Position numbers and translations under genes: made by a program
Source of the DNA: Angiostrongylus vasorum
Taxonomy: Eukaryota; Nematoda; Chromadorea; Rhabditida; Metastrongylidae
Assembly: GCA_018806985.1 (NCBI GenBank)
Contig: JADANN010000466.1
Span: 124,001-188,000 of the forward strand
Direction: 5' to 3'
DNA length: 64,000 nt
The notes under the pieces: generated by a model
Database searches by the model: none
Told to the model about the DNA's origin: nothing
The model's input: only the letters and a program-made list of their open reading frames with translations
Shown here: piece after piece, positions 1 through 11,700 of the stretch
Layout of the letters: each line of letters begins with the position of its first letter
How positions within the stretch are numbered: position 1 is the first letter of the stretch

Positions 1-39
1 GAGGAGGACAAAGGGAATGAATGCCATGAAGTAGAGGGA

Positions 40-340
40 CAGTGCTAGTCTTATATACAAGAACATTCTCGCTTCTAAGGCTACATCCACTGTTATCGCT
101 GGCATGGGCATTCGAATTCATGTACAAGTGTGGTACAATTAGCATGGGCACAGGTATTTCGAATATCAGGTACAAAAAATTGAGTGCTAAAAGGGTAAGA
201 TGGAATAATGTAGGAGATGTAGGGATGATGTAAGAGGTACAGAACGAAAAGTAAGAGAAATAGGAGCGTAGAGGAGGGAGAGAGAGAGAGAATGAGAAGG
301 GTAGGAATGTCCTGCAAGCGAAAGCAGTTGCAGATATGCC
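40..340 (-). repeat. Interspersed pyrimidine-rich repeat, copy 1
   Basis: Read on the minus strand, this stretch resembles 26,205-26,460 on the plus strand. Both have a CT-rich run, then a block containing CATCATCCC and, further on, TATTCGAAATA. The ORFs in it are low-complexity shadows. The family is not recognised and its ends are unclear. Confidence 0.45.
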
Positions 341-449
341 GAAATATGCGGATATCTTTGATATCGTAGGTAGAGGGGGTGGGTTGGACAGAAGTGGGAT
401 TAAGTGGAAGAAAGAGAAGAAAGGATACGACACCATGCGATACGATACC

Positions 450-1125
450 TTATGTCCTCTACAATAACTGTTTTCCGTGTAATCATTACACATCTATCTT
501 TTTTGCTTCGTCTCTAAATTGTCTCTTAACGACCATTTCATGCAGGTGCCTCGCAGGTGACTGGAAACGGGGAATCAGGAGCAGTCAGCTGAATGTACTT
601 TCCAGCATCTGCCGTTCCAAAGAAGTTTCCGAATGAACAGGTGCTCCCTTTCACATGTAGTCCCAATCAGATTATGCCAGTAGAAAAAACCTTTATAACC
701 TCTCTCTAAGCGCTGTCTTTAGTACTCCTCTGGCAAAGCTCCACCCACTACAGAAGTAATACCGGGAGCCCATTGGCATTCGTCTTCAAGTGTTCGTAGT
801 GTTCGTCCAGTGTTCATCCAGTCCCCTCAGTTCCTCAGTGCTCCAACTCCCGTGTCTGCCCTAGCTTCCTTCAATTGTATCACTTGTTCTCATTTCAATC
901 TCGCTCGTGTATATGCAGATAACTACATATCGTCACATATCACATATTATTATTGTACCGTTGTTATTGCTATAAAGCTGTTATAACCCAAACTCGAGGG
1001 TTGTTCACGGCAGTTACGTGAAAAAGTCTCGCGTGGCGAATTCATACAAAAGTCGAGCATTCCACGCACAGTTGGCGGTCAAAGGACAAATCCGACCAAC
1101 TCCCTAATCCACTGGCCAACTAGCA
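450..1125 (+). repeat. Long interspersed repeat, LTR-like, copy 1
   Basis: This roughly 675-bp segment is repeated in inverted orientation at about 39,580-40,262 with only scattered differences. It contains a TATA-like CCTTTATAACC near 690 and several GTGTTCGT/GTGTTCAT repeats near 790-820. Length and organisation would suit a solo LTR or a non-autonomous element, but no polyprotein lies next to it and the ends cannot be fixed. Identity is inference only. Confidence 0.5.
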
Positions 1126-1435
1126 CACACTACTCTCTCTTTAGAGTAGGGCTAGGCATTGTCACACCGCCAGTTAATAATGGCACTTGGTGATAAGGAT
1201 TTGAGAACTAGTGACAAGGTTTACTTTCTGCGTCTAAATTTTTTTTCCGTTACACCTTTTCTAGCAACTTCGTTAAGTGGTTTTTGTCTTGGTTTTTTCT
1301 TTTGCGGGTCTCGTTTTGGTTCACTGACTTCATGTGTGCACTTCTTCGCCGCCATCCTGCCTCCTATAAATCTTCCATTCCTGGAGTAATAGACGGTTCC
1401 ATATGCGAGCTCATGGAGGATATTCTATGCAGTAT

Positions 1436-1804
1436 GACACTTGACACTTGAATGGCCCCTCATCACTGGTTGCGCGCGCCCCAGCACAACCTCCATTTTT
1501 CGGAGATTTGCTGTTTAAGCCATGTTCCCTGGAATCGAGGTCAGCCTGCCCAAAGTCTGCCCAGGTTTTCACCACCACCACAGGCAGTCGCAGCCCTTGT
1601 GGATCAGAGAGAGACTTGCCACCATGCGACTTTGTCACCACGACGGTGGTGGATCCTTTTACTGGTTTGCTGTTAGCTAGGCTTCATGATGGAAACGCCA
1701 GACTCCTTCTTAGCTTGGGAGACCCCTGCCAGGGATGAATCCTCCGCAGTGTGACACCCAGGCACACCTCCCTAGCCACGATGAGGCGGTAAACCGTTGG
1801 GAGG
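1436..1804 (-). mobile_element. Family C short element with 13-bp target duplication
   Basis: Member of a family also seen at 10.5, 16.2, 24.9 and 36.3 kb. It reads on the minus strand from CCCAACGGTTTACCGCC to a tail of CAAGTGTCAAGTGTC. The flanks TTCTATGCAGTAT (1,423-1,435) and TTCTGTGCAGTAT (1,805-1,817) form a 13-bp direct repeat with one mismatch, which fixes both ends. No clear pol III boxes and no protein are seen. It is probably a SINE-like retroelement, because the tail is a short tandem repeat and the duplication is of LINE-type length. Confidence 0.65.
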
Positions 1805-1879
1805 TTCTGTGCAGTATAAAAATTAGGCAAACTACGATTTTGTAATATGCAGTCCTTTTCCTCATAAACATAAATCATT

Positions 1880-2330
1880 TCGAATGAAGTAACTGGTGCT
1901 CTATTTTAGTATTTCGGTACCTTTTTTGCACACAGTGGACTGCGCCATTATTGCTACATCTTTCCTTCGTTCATGGTGCCGTCTTGGTCTGATAAATACT
2001 TCCCTATAGGAAATTTTTTTCTCCCTTTCAAACCTGCCTGATGTCTTCAAACATATGGCTTTCCACATTTACTTCGTTGTGGTGTGCTGCGGTGCGAGTA
2101 AATAATGGTTATTACCACAAATGCAATGCTATGTCAAAAATAGAATTGGGACGTACAGTACCACTTGATTTATCCTAAAGCAAAAAAAACATTCGTTTTT
2201 TGCAAGCTGTCTTCTCAGAAGCTTATTTTTAACGTCACAATGATTTGTGGTCGCCTGGCGGTGGAAATTTCGAAGGACTATCTTCTTTCTCGTATTTTCA
2301 TTTAACCGCGGTTGAAATAACCAGTGTACT
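1880..2330. other. No feature seen
   Basis: AT-rich sequence between a family C element and a decayed retroelement. No exon-like reading frame, repeat match or RNA gene was recognised. Confidence 0.5.
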
Positions 2331-3125
2331 TTATTTCATTGGTAAGCTAAAGCGAGGTTTCTTCCACATATCAATTCGGCTTACGTTTCGACGTCTTCGT
2401 CTTCCTCAGCGCCGATGATGGCCCAGAATTTTTCGTCTTTTCGATGCGGTGTCTTCGTGGTCGTGTCTTCTTTATGGTAATGTTCCAAGTATTCTATCTC
2501 AAAACGTTGGTAACATCATGCTCTTGTCTGCCAGAAAGTTTGTATATATTAGCGTGATTTGTTGTGAACTTTTAAGGAAAGGTGGAAATAGTCTTACAGT
2601 GCTCGAGCTGCACGTGAACACAGTTCAATCTAGGAAAGCCTGATTATTGCTTTTAAGATTCAAACATATTTCAGCTCTTATAAGATTTCTCTGAACAAAA
2701 TGTAAGCCAGTGAAATATACAACAGGATGTAGGTAGTCTTATTCTAACAAGCTGAAATTTCGATTTTCTAGCTTCCTTAGTTCATTGTTTATGTTTGCAT
2801 TTATCGCCGTTGTCTTGGAAATATGAAAAACCTTGGTTGCCAAATTGCTTTCAAAGAACACCGTATGAAATTCGTATGCACGAATAATGCAACTGGACAA
2901 GGTCTTTTTCCAGTAAATCTATAACGTTTAAAATTGCTGAAACTCGCGAGATCGTTGAGTTCAGTCCATGGTTCGCCTCTGGATTTGTTTAGTGTGAAAC
3001 GCTATGGAAAGCCTGCCACTCAAAGCTTTTCGATAGCTAAGACATCCACAAAATTCGAAACACCACATTTGTTTCTAAAAGCAAATCGTCGATTTCATGC
3101 CCTAAGGAAGAAGCGACTATAAGGT
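2330..3125 (-). pseudogene. Decayed retroelement, Penelope-like 3' part (tentative)
   Basis: The minus strand carries a long reading frame broken by a few stops. It ends with a segment (about 2,430-2,370) containing GCTGAGGAAGACGAAGACGTCGAAACG. Similar GAGGAAGGCGAAA(T/C)...CGTCAGC ends occur at 11.5, 25.6, 33.2, 44.2 and 59.6 kb, and the 33.2-kb one follows a GIY-YIG-like protein remnant. By that analogy this may be the 3' part of a Penelope-like element. The coding region itself is not firmly recognised. Confidence 0.3.
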
Positions 3126-3347
3126 TTCCTTTCGGAACCGGTGCAACATACGATAACAGTAAAAGACAATCATATCTACTATCTGTCACCCGTTGATCAC
3201 GGGGTGACTCGAGAGAGGGCTAGCAAACCTAAAACTTCTCCTTGTCGCGTACAAGAGCGGCCTGGTGGGTTCTGCTTGGCTCGTTGAGCATCATACCTTT
3301 CTTTTAAGGTTTTCATGAGGAACTCTGACCATCCGTAGTAGTTGCTA

Positions 3348-4412
3348 GTGGGAATTAGGTCCTCGAGTCAGTTCTCGGCACCTTATGATCACTAACTTTG
3401 AGTAGGATGTTCGACTTCGTAGAAGTTGTCACGCGGGACTTTTTCATAGATGTCGCAGAGCGATATTTCAAACTTTGGGTAATTAAACCGTTTATAATAA
3501 TAATAATTCAAGAATAACGAAATATAAACATCGGTTCAATACAGGCTGCAATATAGTGTCATGATCAATAAGTTAGGGTAAGGCGGGTTAGTATTTTTGT
3601 TGTAGGCTAGTGAAACACTGCCATGTGCATTTAGAATACATCAATAGTCACAAGATTTAGGCACATTAAGGGACTTATATAACGCCGTAATACCAGACTC
3701 ACAAACAACGATGCTATAGGGTTACACACTATATCTAGGCTTGTGATGTCGTTCTGATGAGGTTAACACGTTAACGGCGACATGTAAGCTTGTTATAACA
3801 TTGCGATGAAGTTATGTGTTAACTTGTAAGTACATTGCGATTACGTCAACGTGTTAAAGAATACATGTAAGCGTATGAGTATACTGCGGTGAGGTTAATG
3901 TGAATACACAATAGAGTTAGCGTGTTTAGAGGAACATGACAGCAAAGTTAATATACAACAGTGACCACGTACCATAAGAGTTAACACCTTGGATTATGGT
4001 GCATCACACATGGTGAACAGGGGGTGAATACGATATTGACTCACGCGGCTATTTAAATGTCTTCTGGAGGAGGCGGTGCTTTGACACAGGCCCAGAACTT
4101 TTACCGAAAACATTCGTCGACTTCTGTATCCAGCTCTCTCGTGATCAGATCAGATGACTAAGGACGATTTTCCAGACAACTTCATGCCCTTTGTGTTATC
4201 GTACTCGTGATGGTTTGAAACAGAAACAACACACAAAAAGTTCAGATTGCATAAAGAGTTTGGATAACAAAGGATGTTTACGAAAACCAAAGTTTTTTTA
4301 CAATGAAGTGGAAACACTTACATGCTGCAGGATCGCAAAGCGATATGAGGGACCACGAGTGTGGTTACCACAGACCTACGATGAGATGAAAGAATAGTAA
4401 CTATCCTGGCAA
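3348..4412. mobile_element. Unclassified insertion inside the RTE fragment
   Basis: The stretch separates two parts of the RTE copy and is bounded by TAGTTGCTA at 3,339-3,347 and again at 4,413-4,421. This is consistent with a 9-bp target duplication. No terminal inverted repeat and no transposase frame are visible. The middle (about 3,740-3,960) has degenerate tandem copies of a roughly 45-bp unit. The family is unknown. Confidence 0.5.
3740..3960. repeat. Degenerate tandem repeat, about 45-bp unit
   Basis: Four or so diverged units recur here, each with a version of TTGCGATGA-GTTA followed by GTGTTAA and ACATGTAAG. It lies inside the unclassified insertion. Unit length varies and similarity is weak. 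Confidence 0.4.
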
Positions 4413-5103
4413 TAGTTGCTATACTATCGGGTCCGTGGTCTTCCTGCACTACATTGGACATTCCGAGGAATCCAATCCTTAACGGGTGTTGTCTATCGGT
4501 TGTCATTCATACGCATTACCTGTCCGGTCCACCTTATCTCCGACGGTTTGCCGTGTAAAGAACGGCACCTTTGATTTTTGATCGTTGGCGTAGGGTCAGA
4601 GTTTCGGATCCCTACCTTCACTTATTTTTTCACACCGGACTGATTAGAATCGTCCTTCTCGCCGCACTTTCTGTAATGACAAGTGATCTTTTATCAAGCT
4701 TATGTAGAGACTAGGTTATGGACGTATATATTAAGGCATGGAAGAGTCGCGGAGTCGAAAAGGTGGGCACGGAGTCTGGTGCTCTTTGTTCTGTTCCCCT
4801 ACATCCTTGAGTACTCTTGAAAGCACCCGAAGCCGCTTGTTTCTCCTGCTTAACTCTGGAGTTAAGCCATTCATCATTTCCATTTCTTAGACTAAGTAGT
4901 TGTAACTGGAGCATTCGGAGATATTCATTCCGTTGAGCGTGAATGTGGCGTACAGAACTAGTCCGTTCCTCATTAACATCGTTTTTGTGAGATATAGTCG
5001 AAAACTAATTTTTTCAGAGGGTGTTATCAAAGTCGGCAGGCAGTCGTTCCGCCTGAGCTATCCTTTGTGTAACAAGAACGATGCTACCCAGCAAAAACGA
5101 CAA

Positions 5104-5388
5104 ATAAAGCATAAAGGATAAAGGTGTCGTCGTTGATCAATCCCTGAAGGATGTGCCATGCATTCCACTTCATTAAGCATCATTGGAGGTGAGTGAATGC
5201 ATATTTCGCCTTTACAAAGGCTCGCAGTGACATACCGATATATCGTGCAAGTGCTGCTATCTTTCCATACAAGTCTGGTGCCAATGTAGCGGTCCCGGAG
5301 GGTTGAAAGACTTGGTGAGCCCGGGATGCAGGGATCGATCCAATGTGTATTCCAGAGCCTCTCCGACCACTACTTTACCTGTGCTGCT
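5104..5388 (-). mobile_element. SINE family A inserted in RTE copy
   Basis: The element runs on the minus strand from a degenerate tRNA-like head near 5,385 to a CTTTATCC-rich tail near 5,110. RTE sequence resumes on both sides. The flanks AGCAAAAACGA and AGCAAAACGA look like a 10-11 bp target duplication with one indel. Confidence 0.65.
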
Positions 5389-5408
5389 TTAGCAAAACGA
5401 AGATGGTG

Positions 5409-5465
5409 TAAATCAACCACAACGATGCTGAAATATTCGCGAAAACTTTGAGCTCGCTCCAGATC
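5409..5465 (+). repeat. Fragment of family M
   Basis: Short piece matching the family M motif CCACAATGATGCTGAGATATTTGCAAAA (here with substitutions). Confidence 0.45.
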
Positions 5466-6079
5466 GAATCACCATTTTCCTTGTTTATTAGCTCTCCCTC
5501 TCACTTCCCACTCACAAAAGAGCGCTTATAAATCTACCTATCACCGTTGTCATATCTGGGGCTACTTCGAACTCAGGGGGAATGGAGCCCACTCATTTTA
5601 CTGTGTCCAGCTTTGGAAATCTACGTACAGCTTGTTGAGCTTTGAACATAGAGCCTGGGCACAATTACGGTAGCTTGTCGGTTTTGCGGCACCTAATCGC
5701 CTCCAATATACTTATCACTTGTCGTGGAATTCAATCGACATAACTGAGAACACATAATTTCATACATGCATAAATACTTTTTTGTAAGCACAAAAGGTAT
5801 GTGTTAAATAGAAACAACAGAAGCAGCGGAATGCGGCTCTGAATAGAACTCCGTCTCAGAGCAGAATAATTTCGCGTTTAGTCCGCGACTACACTCTATT
5901 TGCCACCTGGAGACGAGCCACTTTGCCCGCACTAATCGACAGATAACCCTCCACGAGGAACACGGCAGAGTTGAGTAGGACGAGCAAGGATAGACTGCGA
6001 GATTATCATCTCCACTCTAGGCTGTGGAAACCAGTTTTCTTTTGGTCTCGTTAGGGGTTAACTTAATGTACTCTGACTG

Positions 6080-6965
6080 GTCATTGAATAACTCAGAACA
6101 TTTGTTAACAACGACGTCAAAAGAGGGGTTAGGCACGGCGATACCATCTCGCGAAAATTATTTACCGCCACCCGCGACAACGTCATGCGAACGCTATAAG
6201 CAGACAACATGAGAGTGAAAATCACAGGACGCCAATAACACCATCTTCGTTTTGCCGATGGCATCGTTCTTACAACATCAAGTATTAGTCAGGTAGAACG
6301 AATGCTTGCTGACTTTGATAACGCCTATGGAAAGATTGGTTTTCGAATAAGCCTCACAAAAGCTGTGTTATTGAAGAACTAATTGGTTTCGTATGCCTTA
6401 TTCACATTCAACGGGATGAATATTTCCCAATGCTCCAGTTACATCTATCAAGGTGGCGAACTAAGCAAGCTTGAGCGGCTTAGCTACAAAGTTGAACAGA
6501 ATGAAGAGGATGGTTTGAGGAGCTCTCAAGAGCGCCGAAGATGAAAAAATGAAGAGAACAACAGCATCCGACTCCCACCCCCCACCTTCTTGGCCTTACG
6601 ATTGCTCCTGGCTTAACGTGTGCTTCGGAAAAGTGATGGGAACATAAGCAGAATGAAAGGTCACTCAGCGTTATTGAATGCGCAGCGGAAAGGACCATGC
6701 TTGGATCATCCCGTAGTGAAGGGATCCGAAGCTCCGAGCTAGTCAGCAATCAGAAATCAATGACGCGTTCTACGAGCCAAATTATCGAATATAGTGCTAG
6801 CCAGACGTGCAACGCGTATGAACGACAACCGATTGACAAGTGCCGTTAGCTACTGGACTTCTTGGGACACACCTACTGCAGGATGGCTACTGATTCGATG
6901 GTCAGAGTTCTTCGTGAAGACTCTGAAAGAAAATGTGATTCTTAGCGAGTTCCTCTAACGAGAAC
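6080..6965 (+). pseudogene. RTE-type LINE reverse transcriptase fragment
   Basis: The plus strand encodes, with stops and frame changes, the RT core. A VRHGDTIS-like block lies near 6,130 and LRFADGIVLTT near 6,245-6,275. C-terminal sequence with the TRMNDNR block follows near 6,810, then FFVKTLKEN near 6,910. The catalytic FADD reads FADG, so the active site is lost. It belongs to the same subfamily as the copy at 46.4-48.9 kb. Confidence 0.7.
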
Positions 6966-8755
6966 CCATGAAGATGACATAAAATCGGCCATTTCATAAG
7001 TACTGGCATAAGTACATCTCAATTGTGACATTGTGCTAACAGTCTTCTTATTCTTCGAGGATTCTTTTCACCAACTCGCCAAATGCGTTCTCTGTAAACT
7101 GTTTTTTGAGTTCAATATTTTAAGTGAATTGCTTTCATTACTTCTTCAGTTACTTAAATGGTCCGACGACGCAAATTATGCATGACGCAGCACTTGTTTT
7201 CTTCCATTTGTGGTCATGCAGTCGACTATAGAACCGCATCAAGCATATGAGTTCTACTATGATTTCGAGGTCTGGCACCTCTTCACTTTGGCATATCGAA
7301 GGGAGCTCAGATTGGGTTTCTTCATCTCTTGAGATAACCGTACCAGTTCTCGTACTTGGGACCGGGATTCTTCCAGAGCTGCAGCGATTCCTTCAAGTAG
7401 TCGATCGAAAGATCGAAGAACCAGCTGAATGCTTCATGAATTTCCCATAATGAAAAGTTCAGAAGATGTTTCTGTTCTTCCTATGGTTGATTTTTTTCGC
7501 GTAAATCAAAAATTTTTTCTACTTTATTTGCTAGACAGAGCCGACTGTGGAGGACATAAATAGTTTTTTACTACAGGCTGCCTACCACCTATTAAGAAAA
7601 GGAGACGTCTTCAGATAGTTGTTTTTGATTTATTGACCGAATCTCCAAAAAATTGGTTTTACACCTATCGAAATGGTGGGTATTGTTGAACTGCGACATG
7701 CAGGCACGGTGGGCTCAACTATTAGCGTATTGAGTCAAACAAGAAGAACCTCCTCGATTCTTTCCGGATGATCACTTACTAGTAAAGATTCCCCGAATAT
7801 GCCACCATTCTTGAAACAATTTAATCTCAAGTTGGTGAACGTCACTCTGATCAACAAATTTCGGCAAATACTTGCGACAATGGCATTGAACTGTTAGAAC
7901 GCAGTCATCTCAGTGCTCCATCGAGAAGCATTTTACCCATTCAGTTAAATGCTCATTAGATGCGAATTATACTAGGCACTAAAAGACTTGCGAAGATGAA
8001 TTATTCAGGTATTATCTGAGCATTTCCATGGAAACCGAACAGATAGACATAGGCAGCTGCTTAGTTAGCTAATGGTAATTGCGTCACTGCATGTGCTTCC
8101 GTATGATTTTTTTCAACACTAAGAAAATGTATAGAAATGTCATTCCCGTTTCTGGGAAAATGTATCGATAACGACAAATGCTTCATCACGCAGGATTTCT
8201 TCAGTAACCACGCCATCATTCCTGTTTAGTCCTTCGGATCCATTCTGTCTCTTCTGGAAATTCTCGCTGTCAACAACAAAACCGCTTTGTAATTTACATC
8301 AACAATCCAAACTGAACGTCACAATCGCTCCTCTAAGGGCAACACACCTTATGTAGATTCATTCCACTTCCGGTTACTGTGGATGACATTTTCCATTCCT
8401 TCTGCTAAAATTGTTTTCAGCAAACTACCTGGTAATGTTTTTGTTCTAAAGCCTTTGATCCACAGCAATCACACAGTCGTTTTTTTTGTAATCGACTGAT
8501 TTAAAACGGTTTTTTATTTATTTGTTTCTTATTCATTTTTTCTTATTCCTTTCTTTTCCTTTTCCCTATTTTCCTTATTTTCTTTCCGTTGGATTGAATC
8601 ATAAACTTTTAATTATGGCGTAAATCATACGAAAAAAACATAACATAAAAGTCACATAGAAAGAAGTTTCCAAAAAAAGCCCTACGATTTATTTCATATT
8701 TCTTTACTCTAAATTGTTGCACCGTCATCCATGAATACTATTCTTAGTGAAATCT
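6966..8755. other. No gene recognised upstream of the GST
   Basis: About 1.8 kb with no supported exon. The minus strand between 8,280 and 7,250 has open stretches with several stops that may be old coding debris, but no family is recognised. From about 8,480 to 8,600 the sequence is a T-rich tract. Promoter elements for the GST could lie here, but none can be pointed to. Confidence 0.4.
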
Positions 8756-8757
8756 GC

Positions 8758-8769
8758 ATAATCTTATAG
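8758..8769 (+). promoter_or_regulatory. Possible trans-splice acceptor before GST start
   Basis: AATCTTATAG ends immediately before the ATG at 8,770. The codon before ATG is a stop in the same frame, so translation starts there or the exon begins there. In nematodes such a site often accepts a spliced leader. The fit to TTTTCAG is weak. Confidence 0.35.
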
Positions 8770-11700
8770 ATGTCCAACCAGAAACATTCATATACACTAC
8801 ATTATTTTGACGCACGTGGACGAGGTGAACCTATACGACTCATCTTCGCTTACTACAACGTTACATATGAGGACAACAGAATTTCCAAAGAAGACTGGCC
8901 AAAATACAAAGCAGGTACGTACGTATTTTAGCGCTGTGGAGTCTATATGCTCATGTCTTTGCCACAAAGCAAACTGTGTCCTATGCTCGAGAAGGTGAGG
9001 AATGTTGACTTTCTCCGTTCCCAATAGAACCATGCATGTTTGTTGTATAGGAATTGTAGACGTCAAGAAAAAAACACGGTGACAAAAAAGTTAACAATTT
9101 TTCGTGACTTCATCCTCACAGGATTAATAAGAGGACTCTCAGTGGAAAAAATCAACAATCGTTTCATGGTGTTTGTTGTAATTATAAAATTCGTTAGTTC
9201 TTTAGAAATATACATAAACTCTGGTAGGTACTGCTCTTTTTCTCGCGTCCAATTTTTTTTATATGACCCTGTCTTCTCACACCTACTGTGGGATCCCAGC
9301 ACTTCTCGCATTCGATTCGTTTCCTCGACTCCATCACTCACGAAGATCTTCCAACTTTTTACATGTGGCTTCGGCTGTTACTTGAGGATTCTCTTTCCAC
9401 TACGAATGCCGTAGAGTGCTCGTCGAGCCCATTCTTCCTGGGTTCGTGAGATAGTCGGGGGTGGAGCGTTCCCAATCCCTGATTGCAGTGAGTGATTTTT
9501 TTCCCTGGCAAGTCCGGCACCAATTTCCCGACCTCTAAGAGATGAGAAGCTTGGCTGGTTTGGAGCGGAATCGAACTAGCTCCATGTTCGTGATGACCGA
9601 CATCACTACCACTGTGCTATCCGCCCCTTTTTTCTGCGACCACAGCGCAGGCAATCCTAAACCGTCATAAATATAGACAAATAAGTATAGATAATATTTG
9701 CTTGTTTAGAAATGAATGTCGGCCTCTTTTGTGTTCAGACTTCAAAGCTTTTTAAAAAAGATTGCTGACTGAATGCTTGTGTTTATATAATGTAAATGGT
9801 AAAAAACTTTTAAACTGTAGATTTTTTTTAAATTTTCTACTAATACGTGTTCAATGGGCGTGTTTAGCGTAGTAATTAAAGGTGCCGCACAATAAACACT
9901 TGGTTGGTTGATTCAATCTCGTGCGTCAGGCTTCTCAAGCCTTCAATCCCTCCGAAGTCGGTGAGCTGGTACCAAACTTGTCTCGAAAGACAACAGCACT
10001 GAGTTGGTACATCGGTCCGCCACCACAGTCAGTCCACTCTGTAGAGAAAAATTGAGTCCATTCGTCTTTAGCGATATTTGATGAAGCCCAATGCATGGCG
10101 CATCCCTCAGAATTGATGAACGCCGAGCGTTTTGTAAGTTCAATTTAAGCTGTTTATAAAAGAATAGAGAAAAACAAACTGGACCCGTTTTTATGACAGT
10201 CAACTTCAAATTTGGAAAGAAAGCCCCGCATCCTGCTCGTAGTGTCAACGTTGCATTTGGTGTGGATACCGTTAACGATCGCACAATATAACATTGGTTT
10301 TAAAATTCCATGTGAAGATGATAACTCTGAATATGGAAAAACGTCGCGACACTTTGCCTAAAATCGACAACGAAACGACATAAAGATGTTTATCTGGAGC
10401 GGTTCCATGTGAGTCGATTGCGGAAATGTTCGACGTCTGTAACTTTGTAGCAACACCTCAACTGAATTCAATATTAAGAAACTCGAATAAATTCTCTCCC
10501 AACGGTTTACCGCCTCGTCGTGGCTGGGAAGTGTTCTTGGGTGTCGGGCTGCGATGTACAGCGGGGGGATTCATCCCCTGGCATGGTTTTCCAAGCCTAG
10601 TCCGGCGTTTCCATCAGGAAACCTAGCTAAGAGTAAACCAATACCAGGATCCACTACCGTCCTGGTATCAAAGTCGCATGGTGGTAAATCTCCCTCTGAT
10701 CCACAAGGGCTGTGACTGCCCGTGGTGGTGAAGGCCTGGGGGCAGACTTTGGCCAGGTTGACCTCGGGACTCCAGGGAACCATAATGATGGCTTAACCAG
10801 CAAAGTCTCCGAAAAATGGAGGTTGTGCTGGGGCCCGCACAACCAGTGAGGACGGGCCATTCAAGTATCTGAAGCGACGCGAACGATGCAATAAGATTTG
10901 TTCTGCGTTTATCTTAAACGATAAAAATGATCTATCTCCCGATTTCGTTATAAGCTGTGTTGGAATGAAAAATGAATCTTATGCCACAACCAACAACGAC
11001 CTGCTTGACCAACGCGCAAAATTCATGAGACTTCTTGGATAAGTGCCAAGAACCCTACAATGAATAGCAGGGAGGAACATATGTGATCTCGCCCCGTACC
11101 TTCGCATTGACTTTTCATGTGGGGGTGGTGCAGTCGTCAACCATATGCGACTCTGAGTTTTTCGAGAAGCTGTTGACCATGTGATCACCATACAGGCTTC
11201 CATCTTTCTGTATGTGTTGCTGAAGCGTTTAACGTAGTATACTGCATATCATCATATACCCTTGCAAGCTCTAGTGATACTGCCAAAATGTCAGGTACTG
11301 TTGTGGTGTTTTTTGCATGGAAGTAAACGTATGCTATATAGTAACATTTGTAATCGAATGCCGAGGTTAACGGAAAGTCGATCCGGGGAACTGCAGCCTT
11401 CTTCTCAAAAAGGTTTAGATTTCAATGTTTTTGATCCTACTGATTAAGAAGTCAGCGTTTTATTCTTGAGAAGACCCAAAATTGTCAATAACAAAATTTA
11501 TTCAATAGTGGCTGACGTTACGGCAGTTTCACCTTCCTCAGAACCTGGAAAGGTGAAAATTGACACTCCATCTACTCAACTAATAACTTTCATAACCTAA
11601 GCAGAAAAAATCTCAAAACAGAAAACTTCACTAAAGTGGCTTTCACCTAACCTCGGCTGGCGTGAACAATCAATGTGTTTCTTTCGATTGCTTAACCCAT

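Larger units (their letters stand above)
3187..5430 (-). pseudogene. RTE-type LINE fragment, interrupted twice
   Basis: The minus strand matches the C-terminal and reverse transcriptase parts of the better copy at 46.4-48.9 kb: tail and stop region at 3,187-3,347, then C-terminal sequence at 4,422-5,100, then the RT segment just past FADD at 5,389-5,430. The copy has been opened twice. A roughly 1.06-kb insertion lies at 3,348-4,412, flanked by 9-bp repeats. A family A SINE lies at about 5,104-5,388. Reading frames are broken by stops and deletions, so it is dead. Confidence 0.7.

Noticed and set aside
1448..1738. 96-codon frame with similar frames at 24,933 and 10,571
   Set aside because: They are translations of family C elements. 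The openness follows the repeat, not a protein constraint.
9040..9414. 124-codon plus-strand frame
   Set aside because: Its second half is antisense to a family B SINE, and no splice signals or domain support it.
9568..9619. tRNA gene suggested by exact A and B boxes
   Set aside because: The sequence does not form a tRNA cloverleaf acceptor pairing and recurs as the head of a dispersed 340-bp family, so it is a SINE.
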